Positions 33,996 through 40,621 of a stretch of DNA of 64,000 nucleotides are shown here, in pieces. The DNA lies in the NCBI GenBank assembly GCA_937978655.1, contig CALJUX010000004.1, forward strand, positions 1 to 64,000, read 5' to 3'. Under the pieces are notes generated by a model. It did no database searches and had not been told where the DNA came from. It saw nothing but the letters and a program-made list of their open reading frames with translations. The stretch comes from an uncultured Chromatiaceae bacterium (GTDB lineage: Bacteria; Pseudomonadota; Gammaproteobacteria; Enterobacterales; Alteromonadaceae). Made by a program: the position numbers and the translations under genes. Each line of letters starts with the position of its first letter. Positions within the stretch are counted from its first letter, which is position 1.

Positions 33996-34172
33996 AAGTA
34001 TCAGTTCTCATCAATCAGCCTGTGGCCAGTGTAGCGCGAAACAGCCCGCGATGGCCGCTTTGCCCGACAGCAACGGCAAAAGCGCTGGAATTTGTCAGAT
34101 CCTTTAACGCACCAACGAATTTACTTAATTAACAAAATCTTAATTTTACCTGAAATCAATACGTTAAAATCA

Positions 34173-34188
34173 TGGCCCGACTTATGCT
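34173..34188 (+). promoter_or_regulatory. candidate sigma-54 (RpoN) promoter of the PEP-CTERM-like gene
   Basis: TGGCCCGACTTATGCT carries GG and GC exactly ten bases apart, the -24/-12 spacing of RpoN promoters, and 12 of 16 positions fit TGGCACG-N4-TTGCW. Transcription would start near 34198, giving a 50-base leader. The 90 bases upstream are AT-rich, room for an enhancer-binding activator. PEP-CTERM systems are known to use RpoN with the PrsK/PrsR pair. Confidence 0.55.
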
Positions 34189-34247
34189 TTGCGCGATGAC
34201 CGGTTCACTTCGCAGCCGGTAAATACATCATTTATAAGGATATTTAA

Positions 34248-34928
34248 ATGTTACGTAAATTGATACTGACCACAGCCTTGATCGGCTCGACGTTCGTGGC
34301 ACAAGCCGGCGTGCTGACACCGGTACAACAAGTCAACTCAAACTGGCTCGATACCAACTTCGGTGAATACAGCGTGCAGTTCAACCGATTCGATACGCAG
34401 GGTGGTACCCGCATTCTGAAAAAGATCCACTTCAAATTATTTGGCGAAACCCAAAAAGACTTTTTTGCCGAAAATACCAGCCTGTCATCGGCAGCTGAGT
34501 TTGATGTTGCATTAGGGACAAAATTAAAACTGACCACAGGCAATGCACTGGAACTGGTCAGCACACTGCCTGAATATGAAGCGAGTTTCAGCCTGGCAAG
34601 ATTCGATGGCAACTTAGATTACAACGGTGTGTCTGGCCTGAACAATCTGGGCCTGTATGCCAGCAAACTGGCGCAAACCACTATTACCAGCCAAAACCTG
34701 TTAGCCATGTTCACTGGCGTTGGCACTATCTCGACATTTTTGTGGGGAAAATCCAACGATGCGCTGATCACCACGGGTGGCAATCTGACCAACAATATCA
34801 AAACCAAAGCGGCAGCGACCGCTTATATTCAGTACGAATATGAGCTGCAACAGGTCAGCGCGCCGGCGACACTGGGGCTGATGGGTCTGGGTTTCATCGG
34901 CCTGATGTTACGCACTCGCCGGCAGTGA
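34248..34928 (+). CDS. PEP-CTERM-like exported protein with variant sorting signal
   Basis: A 226-residue exported protein. A Sec signal (MLRKLILTTALIGSTFVAQA) precedes a Thr/Asn/Leu-rich domain of about 180 residues with probable beta-sandwich fold, like the choice-of-anchor domains found with sorting signals. The C-terminus is a tripartite sorting tail: VSAPATLGLMGLG (APATL in place of the usual PEP), a hydrophobic helix, then RTRRQ. Such proteins are processed by an exosortase and go to the surface or to exopolysaccharide. No exosortase is in the window. AAGGAT lies eight bases before the start. The sigma-54-like promoter upstream fits regulated expression. Confidence 0.8.
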   Translation: MLRKLILTTALIGSTFVAQAGVLTPVQQVNSNWLDTNFGEYSVQFNRFDTQGGTRILKKIHFKLFGETQKDFFAENTSLSSAAEFDVALGTKLKLTTGNALELVSTLPEYEASFSLARFDGNLDYNGVSGLNNLGLYASKLAQTTITSQNLLAMFTGVGTISTFLWGKSNDALITTGGNLTNNIKTKAAATAYIQYEYELQQVSAPATLGLMGLGFIGLMLRTRRQ

Positions 34929-35000
34929 TCTGATCTTCGTTCGCCTTTGCTGGCAGCAGATCAGGCCCACCTGAGCTGCTGCCTTTTGGCGAGTGTGAAA

Positions 35001-36185
35001 TTAAGCCTGCGACTGCGCCGCCACCGCTTCGGCCTGGCGCCAGACCCGCAGCAGGTTGCCAGACATAATCTTCACAATATCCGCTTCACTGTAGCCCTGC
35101 GCTAACAAGCCTTTAATCAGATTCGGATACATCGACACATCTTTGAGGCCTTCCGGCAGCGAATCACCAACGCCGTCAAAATCCGAGCCGATGCCGACAT
35201 GATCAATCCCGACCAGTTTCACCACGTGGTCGATATGTTTCAGCACAGTGTCGACATTAGCAAAAGGATACGGATGTTTTTGCAAATATTCAGCCCGGTA
35301 AGCCTCGTCGTCCTGCGATTTACCCGCCGCTTTGGCGGCCGCTTTAAACTGCAGGCCCCACTGATTGGCCTGGCTGATGACAAAAGACGAGCCAAAGTTA
35401 ATTTGAATGACACCGCCATTTTTCGCTAAGGCCTGAATCATTTTGTCGTCCATATTGCGCTCAAAACCCGGCACAAAAGCCCGCAGCGACGAGTGCGACG
35501 CAATCACCGGCGCTTTGGTCAGGCTCAGCACTTTGTAAAAAGCCGCGTCTGATACATGCGAAATATCGATCATCATGCCCAGTTTGTTCATCTCGGCCAC
35601 GACTTGCTCACCAAACGCACTTAAGCCTTTGTGCGGGCGGCGCAGGTCATAGCTCGAATCGGCAATATGGTTAGATTCGGAATGCGCCAGCGTGACGTAA
35701 CGAATACCACGCTGATAAAAATGCCGCAGATTGTCCAGTTTACCGTTGATCGGCGTACCGTTTTCCATGCCAAGCGCCAGCGAGATTTTACCTTGCTTAA
35801 ACTGTGGCGCTAAATCGTCGCTGCGATACGCCATGGCAAATTTATCCGGCGCCCGGCCAACTAAGGCTTCCATCGAATCGATCAGCTGGTTGGCCAGCAA
35901 AAAACCGCCGCCGGTTTTCTCATAAGACGCCGGAATATACACCGACATAAATGGGGCATTTAAGCCGCCCTTTTTCGCCCGCGGATAATCAAACTCGCCT
36001 TTAGCAGTGGCCTGACTGACATCTTCCCAATGCTCCTGTAAACGGTATGGGACATCGATATGGGTGTCGATTAACAGGTGCTGTTGGGCGATGCGCTGCG
36101 CTTCAGCGGCCAGATCGGCGGCCTGCACCGCCGGCAGCAGCAGAGTTAAGGCGCTGCTGAGTGTAAATAGTTGACTGAATTTCAT
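35001..36185 (-). CDS. exported membrane-dipeptidase family (M19) dipeptidase
   Basis: A 394-residue zinc dipeptidase with a Sec signal (SSALTLLLPAVQA) and hence a periplasmic location. The binuclear zinc site of the family is visible: H-x-D in LIDTHIDVPYR, Glu in GMENGTPI, His in MMIDISHVSD and ASHSSLRAF, and Asp in GIGSDFDGVGD. Members cleave dipeptides including some with D-residues and are related to renal dipeptidase. ATG 36185 is preferred over ATG 36188 because AGGA then lies five bases upstream. The upstream 236 bases, shared with the divergent small lipoprotein gene, hold a hairpin (GACAGTCG/CGACTGTC, 36280-36306) but no obvious promoter. Confidence 0.93.
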   Translation of the reverse strand: MKFSQLFTLSSALTLLLPAVQAADLAAEAQRIAQQHLLIDTHIDVPYRLQEHWEDVSQATAKGEFDYPRAKKGGLNAPFMSVYIPASYEKTGGGFLLANQLIDSMEALVGRAPDKFAMAYRSDDLAPQFKQGKISLALGMENGTPINGKLDNLRHFYQRGIRYVTLAHSESNHIADSSYDLRRPHKGLSAFGEQVVAEMNKLGMMIDISHVSDAAFYKVLSLTKAPVIASHSSLRAFVPGFERNMDDKMIQALAKNGGVIQINFGSSFVISQANQWGLQFKAAAKAAGKSQDDEAYRAEYLQKHPYPFANVDTVLKHIDHVVKLVGIDHVGIGSDFDGVGDSLPEGLKDVSMYPNLIKGLLAQGYSEADIVKIMSGNLLRVWRQAEAVAAQSQA

Positions 36186-36421
36186 CATGTTCCTGCTTAT
36201 TGTTGCTGTTTTCCCGGATCTTCACTGCCAGCATAAAGCAATTGAACGCAGGGCGGCAGCGGCTTTATCGCGCCAAAATGACAGTCGATCGCCAGTGGCG
36301 ACTGTCGCTTTGTTAAAAGTTGTAATCAACTCATCACGGATTGATTGATTTTTCAGCAGCTGTTAAGGTGGAAGTCACACAAGTCTGCGGCGGTTGGCGC
36401 ATATAACACGGAGAAAGACCC

Positions 36422-36733
36422 ATGTACAAAATCATCATCGCGCTGAGCTTTGGCGCCCTGCTCGCCGGTTGTGGCAGCACCAACAATGCCAAGAGTGCAG
36501 ATATCAGCAAAACCAACGTGGTAAAGGCCAACGATATTGAGAAAAAACGCGGCGCGGCCCCGGACGGTACTGCCGAAAAAGCCGGTTATATCTGTCGCAC
36601 CGAGCGCCGACTGGGTTCGCGTTTTGGTGAAAAAACCTGCCGTACGCCACAACAAATTGAAGCGGACAGACAAGCCGCAAAAGAAGCCTTACCGCGCCAC
36701 CGCGAATGCGCTGCCGGTTCCATTTGTAACTAA
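36422..36733 (+). CDS. small lipoprotein with a conserved Cys-Arg motif
   Basis: A 103-residue lipoprotein: the signal MYKIIIALSFGALLAGC places the lipid on Cys17. The mature part is charged and carries the block ICRTERRLGSRFGEKTCRT, with two cysteines 14 residues apart around GSR. I have seen this C-x(n)-GSR-x(n)-C pattern in several small gammaproteobacterial envelope proteins of unknown function. Two more cysteines (ECAAGSIC) are at the C-terminus, so two disulfides are possible. GGAG lies eight bases before the start, and a terminator follows 17 bases after the stop. Confidence 0.8.
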   Translation: MYKIIIALSFGALLAGCGSTNNAKSADISKTNVVKANDIEKKRGAAPDGTAEKAGYICRTERRLGSRFGEKTCRTPQQIEADRQAAKEALPRHRECAAGSICN

Positions 36734-36750
36734 GGTGCTGTTGAAGAGCA

Positions 36751-36778
36751 AAAAACCGCAGCTGACTGCGGTTTTTTT
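36751..36778 (+). terminator. rho-independent terminator of the small lipoprotein gene
   Basis: The stem AAACCGCAG / CTGCGGTTT with a CTGA loop is followed by seven T. The A run on the other side lets it work for the convergent N-acetyltransferase gene as well. Confidence 0.9.
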
Positions 36779-36806
36779 ATCGGCAAGGCCCGGACAATCC
36801 GGCCAT

Positions 36807-37592
36807 TTACCGCACCAGACCAAATTCGTTTTGCAATACTGCCGTTAACTCATCATCACTGATCTGGCGGCTTTGTGTCACGCCGGCAATACTTTGCTTC
36901 AGCTCGCGCCCGACCAGCATCACCCGGCCTTCTGCATGTTGGCGAATCAGCAACAGCTTTTGCACAAAGACCGTGTCCGGATGTGTCGAATTCAGATAAT
37001 TCGCCGGCATAAAATCAATCCACTCGGCCGGATGTAAATCAAAGCCAAACTGGCTGACCCAATTGCCGTCAATCATCGCCTGCAGCACATAATCGCCCGG
37101 CGTTGGCATGGTCAGACGGAACTGATCAAAGTCCTGTTGCTGCGGCAGATTCACTTGCGACAACGCCACGGGCGCCCGCATGCCATAACTGCCAAAGCCT
37201 AAATCACATAAATACCGTTCAGCGCCGATAGTCACCACCAGCGCCATATGGGTTTTTGGCCGGCGCATCGGGTAAAACATCGGCCGGCAGGCGACAAAAA
37301 CATACGGAATTTGCAGCGCCGTCAGCGCCATGGCAAACAAACCGTTTAATTCATAACAATAACCGCCGCGTTTGGCGTTGCCATCGCTGCCGACGATTTT
37401 GCTGACGATCTCTTCCGGTACTAAAGACACAATTTTACCGGCCTGCACATCAAGATTTTCAAAAGTGATACTGCGCAGCTGCGCCTGCATCATGCTTCTT
37501 AGCGCCGCAGCGTCAAAGGCTGTCGCCTCTGGTGTGTGGTCAAGACCAATGCGGCGGGCGTATAAAGCGAGGTCAAAATTAGCGGCGTACAT
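36807..37592 (-). CDS. nat: arylamine N-acetyltransferase
   Basis: A 261-residue enzyme that transfers acetyl from acetyl-CoA to arylamines, hydroxylamines and hydrazines. The cysteine-protease-like triad is complete: Cys79 in KRGGYCYELN, His115 in KTHMAL and Asp130 in YLCDLGFG. The substrate-loop region ENLDV and the C-terminal half are typical. Three ATG codons stand in a row after GGAG; 37592 has the best spacing. The gene is alone on the minus strand, divergent from mtnK with 169 bases between. Confidence 0.94.
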   Translation of the reverse strand: MYAANFDLALYARRIGLDHTPEATAFDAAALRSMMQAQLRSITFENLDVQAGKIVSLVPEEIVSKIVGSDGNAKRGGYCYELNGLFAMALTALQIPYVFVACRPMFYPMRRPKTHMALVVTIGAERYLCDLGFGSYGMRAPVALSQVNLPQQQDFDQFRLTMPTPGDYVLQAMIDGNWVSQFGFDLHPAEWIDFMPANYLNSTHPDTVFVQKLLLIRQHAEGRVMLVGRELKQSIAGVTQSRQISDDELTAVLQNEFGLVR

Positions 37593-37761
37593 CATCATCT
37601 CCAAAGCCGGCGGCAAAACGGCGATTGTCGCTGATTTTGCCAACAGAAGCCAAGCTGGCATTGCAGCTGCAGTCGCTGCACAATGACCGTTCATAACTTG
37701 CAGTGGCCTTGATACTCTTGTCATGCAATACCAGTCAGCACTCTAACCTGCGGGAGCCCCT

Positions 37762-38964
37762 ATGCCGGCGTTTAGCCCTTTTACCCCGGAACAAGCCGCC
37801 ATTTTTGCCAATGATCACAGTGCTTTGTTTGGCGAGCACAGTCAGCTGCAAAGCGCAGCTGTCGGTGTGAACACCCAAAACCGCCTGTTCCGGGTGAAAA
37901 ATCAGTTTGGTACCAGCCTGATTGTCAAACAAGTGCTGCCTTATATTGGCGGCGCCGGCGAAAGCTGGGTACCGACGCAGGACCGGGCGCGGATTGAAGC
38001 GGAGCTGTTGAAAATTCATGGCGCGCTGGTGCCGGACCATGTGGTCGAAGTGCTGCATTATGATGCCGGCTGTTCTGCTTTGTTACTGGAAGATCTGAGC
38101 CAGCTGCAACTGCTGCGCACTGGCCTCATTGGCGGCAAACAATATCCGCTGCTGGCTGAACATATCAGTACTTATCTGGCGCATTGCAGTTTTTACACCT
38201 CAGATTTTGCGCTGGACGGCCCGTTCAAAAAAGCCCGTACCGCGCAATTTCTCAATCCACAACTTTGCCTGATGAGCGAAGAGCTGTTTTTCACCGACCC
38301 TTATTGCAACCACGACCGCAATCAGTTTGATATGGCGCTGCGTCCGCTGGTGCAGCAGCTGTGGTTTGACGAAGCGGTGAAAGCCGAAGTGGCTGAACTC
38401 AAAGCTAAATTTGAGTCCTGCCCGCAGGCGTTGTTACACGGCGACCTGCAGCTTGGCAGTATTTTTGTCGGCAGCGGGCACACTAAAGTCATAGACGGCG
38501 AATACGCTTTTTATGGCCCGATTGGTTTTGATTTGGGCAATTTTCTCGGCAGTTTATTGCTGCATTACACCGCGCTGCCGGGTCTTATCGCCGAACCTGC
38601 GCACCGTCAGCAACAAGCCGATTATCTGCGCCAGCAAATCGAACAAACCGAGGCGCTGTTTTGCCAGAAATTTCTGGCGTTGGCGGCGCGCAATACCAAA
38701 GACATCGCGCTGCAAAGTGAACGCTACCAGCAGCGTTTTGTCGCTCAGGTGGTCAAAGACGCGTTAGGTTATGCCGGCTGCGAAATGCTGCGCCGGGTGA
38801 TTGGTCAGCAAAAAGTGGCGGATTTTTGCACCATCAAAGATAAACGACTGAAGCTGCAGTGCGAAACCAGCGCCTTACAGCTCGGCCACAAATTGCTGTT
38901 GCAGCACGCCGAACTCAGCAGTGTCAGCACTGTGCTAGGCTGGTTACAGCAACAACAAAGCTAA
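37762..38964 (+). CDS. mtnK: S-methyl-5-thioribose kinase
   Basis: A 400-residue kinase of the aminoglycoside-phosphotransferase fold that phosphorylates 5-methylthioribose, the entry to the methionine-salvage cycle after nucleoside hydrolysis. Marks of MtnK are HGDLQLGSIFV (catalytic loop Asp), IDGEYAFYGPIGFDLGN (DFG-equivalent region) and EDLSQLQLLR. Its length is that of Bacillus MtnK. GGGAG lies eight bases before ATG 37762. It goes with mtnB and the aminotransferase elsewhere in this window, but mtnA is not adjacent and no met box is seen upstream. A VOC-fold gene and a BNR-repeat gene follow on the same strand with 30-base and overlapping junctions, so the three may form an operon. Confidence 0.92.
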   Translation: MPAFSPFTPEQAAIFANDHSALFGEHSQLQSAAVGVNTQNRLFRVKNQFGTSLIVKQVLPYIGGAGESWVPTQDRARIEAELLKIHGALVPDHVVEVLHYDAGCSALLLEDLSQLQLLRTGLIGGKQYPLLAEHISTYLAHCSFYTSDFALDGPFKKARTAQFLNPQLCLMSEELFFTDPYCNHDRNQFDMALRPLVQQLWFDEAVKAEVAELKAKFESCPQALLHGDLQLGSIFVGSGHTKVIDGEYAFYGPIGFDLGNFLGSLLLHYTALPGLIAEPAHRQQQADYLRQQIEQTEALFCQKFLALAARNTKDIALQSERYQQRFVAQVVKDALGYAGCEMLRRVIGQQKVADFCTIKDKRLKLQCETSALQLGHKLLLQHAELSSVSTVLGWLQQQQS

Positions 38965-38994
38965 TCCTCTTCAGTACCCATCAGGGAGCCCGGC

Positions 38995-39357
38995 ATGGAA
39001 AAAATCAACGGTATCGGCGGCGTGTTTATCCGCGCCCGCGACCCACAAAAACTCGCCGCCTGGTATCAACAGTACCTCGGCGTCAGTATCGACGCGGGGC
39101 AGACTTATGGCTGCCTGATTGCAAAGGCAGACGATATGACGGTCTGGTCCACTTTTTCTCAGGACACCGACTACTTCGGCAACCGCCAGCAACAATGTAT
39201 GGTGAACTACCGGGTCAACGATTTAGACGCGATGCTGGCGCAATTACGGGCCGGCGGTGCTGTCGTCGATGACAAAATCCAGGACGAAGATTATGGCCGT
39301 TTTGGCTGGGCGACAGACCCCGAAGGGAACAGATTCGAATTATGGCAACCGAAATAA
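38995..39357 (+). CDS. VOC family (glyoxalase-like) protein
   Basis: A 120-residue vicinal-oxygen-chelate protein with two beta-alpha-beta-beta-beta modules: IGGVFIRARDPQKLAAWY, YLGVSID, NYRVNDLDAMLAQLRAGGA and the C-terminal DPEGNRFELWQP with its metal Glu. The substrate is unknown; the family covers glyoxalases, dioxygenases and resistance proteins. AGGGAG is well placed before ATG 38995. It lies 30 bases after mtnK and its last 16 bases overlap the next gene, so the genes are probably co-translated. Confidence 0.9.
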   Translation: MEKINGIGGVFIRARDPQKLAAWYQQYLGVSIDAGQTYGCLIAKADDMTVWSTFSQDTDYFGNRQQQCMVNYRVNDLDAMLAQLRAGGAVVDDKIQDEDYGRFGWATDPEGNRFELWQPK

Positions 39358-40325
39358 TCCGCCGCGGCAAGCAGCGTTTTTACCCGCGTAAACCCAGTTT
39401 TTTACAGTTAAAAACCGCCAAAGCGCGCTGCATCTGGCGCCGTGGCGACCACAATGCCTTTACTGATTTAGTCTGGTTTCGCGGCGCGTTGTTTTGTGTA
39501 TTCCGTGAAGCCTATGCCCATGTGTCGCCAGATGGTGCACTGCGGATTTTGAAAAGCAGCAATGGCGGCAAAGACTGGCATTCAGTGGCCTGTATCCGCA
39601 GCAACTACGCCGACCTTCGCGACGGCAAGCTGATTGCGATGCCAGATGGCCGGCTGCAACTGCTCGGCGCCGGCGCTTTGCATGACCGCAGTCAGGGTTC
39701 GCATCAGTCTTATGTCTGGTTATCCGATGACGGCGAGCACTGGAGTGACGCCCGGCCTTGCGGTGACATCAATATCTGGCTGTGGCGGCTGACCTGGCAC
39801 CAAGACACTGCCTGGGCCGTTGGCTACAGCTGCACCGATCAGCGTTTCGTCCGGCTGTATAAAAGTGACGATGGTGTCAATTTTGCGCCCTGGGTCAGTA
39901 CGCTGAATAACGCCGGTTACCCGAATGAATCCGGCCTGCTGTTTTTGCCGGATGGCCGCGCTTTGTGCCTGCTGCGACGCGACCCGCATGTCGGTTTACT
40001 CGGCATCGCCGCGCCGCCCTATTTCGACTGGCAGTGGCGCGAGCTGAATAAACGGATTGGCGGCCCGGCCTGTATTCAGCTGCCGGACGGCCGTATTTTG
40101 GCGGCGGTACGGCTCTATTACTACAAAGTGCGCACCAGTCTGTGCTGGCTGGATCCAAACACTGCCACGCTGCGCGAATGTCTGGTACTGCCGTCCGGCG
40201 GCGATACCAGCTACCCCGGATTAGTGCTGAATCAGGGCCTGCTGCATATTAGTTATTACTCGTCGCATCAGGGCAAAACCGCGGTGTATCACAGTGCAAT
40301 CAGATGGGCTGGGTTGCCAGCCTGA
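39342..40325 (+). CDS. cytoplasmic BNR-repeat (sialidase-fold) protein
   Basis: A 327-residue six-bladed propeller-like protein. Asp-box repeats (S-x-D/N-x-G-x-x-W/F) are visible as SSNGGKDWHS, LSDDGEHWSD and KSDDGVNFAP, spaced by 60-70 residues. There is no signal peptide, so the protein should be cytoplasmic, unusual for a sialidase. An N-terminal FRE triplet (VFREAY) recalls the sialidase FRIP arginine region, but a full arginine triad cannot be confirmed by eye. It may be a glycosidase for an intracellular oligosaccharide or a non-enzymatic propeller. Its start overlaps the VOC gene by 16 bases. Confidence 0.8.
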   Translation: MATEIIRRGKQRFYPRKPSFLQLKTAKARCIWRRGDHNAFTDLVWFRGALFCVFREAYAHVSPDGALRILKSSNGGKDWHSVACIRSNYADLRDGKLIAMPDGRLQLLGAGALHDRSQGSHQSYVWLSDDGEHWSDARPCGDINIWLWRLTWHQDTAWAVGYSCTDQRFVRLYKSDDGVNFAPWVSTLNNAGYPNESGLLFLPDGRALCLLRRDPHVGLLGIAAPPYFDWQWRELNKRIGGPACIQLPDGRILAAVRLYYYKVRTSLCWLDPNTATLRECLVLPSGGDTSYPGLVLNQGLLHISYYSSHQGKTAVYHSAIRWAGLPA

Positions 40326-40451
40326 CACACACCGGCTGGCAATCAGGTCTTGGCTGAAATGCCAGCTGTTAACCAGTCGGACATAAACTTCCAACAATTT
40401 GCTGGCGAATTTCGGCCAATTTCGGGAATTCCGCCGAGATACAGCAGAGAC

Positions 40452-40460
40452 TGATATACT
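40452..40460 (+). promoter_or_regulatory. candidate extended -10 promoter of the TonB receptor gene
   Basis: TGATATACT is an extended -10 element (TG-n-TATACT) 162 bases upstream of the receptor start. No convincing -35 is present, as expected for extended -10 promoters. The 296-base gap before the gene otherwise holds only a short AATTTCGG direct repeat near 40409-40428. Confidence 0.35.
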
Positions 40461-40621
40461 TGCGCGCCGTTTATTCAGGTGCGTGGTCACTCCAAACCTG
40501 AACTCAGCTGACAGATCCAATTCGGCCTGCTACACCTAAGCAGGCAGTAATCTCTGCTCCGGCGGCATAAGCGCAAAGACGCTTTTTCTATAACAGTCAA
40601 ACACCTAAGGGTAATCCATTG

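Noticed and set aside
36280..36306. Hairpin GACAGTCG/CGACTGTC as a terminator between dipeptidase and small lipoprotein genes
   Set aside because: It lies upstream of both divergent genes and has no T run; it may be structural, but no role can be supported.
37593..37761. Search for a met box upstream of mtnK
   Set aside because: No 8-mer close to AGACGTCT in tandem was found, so MetJ control of mtnK is not claimed.
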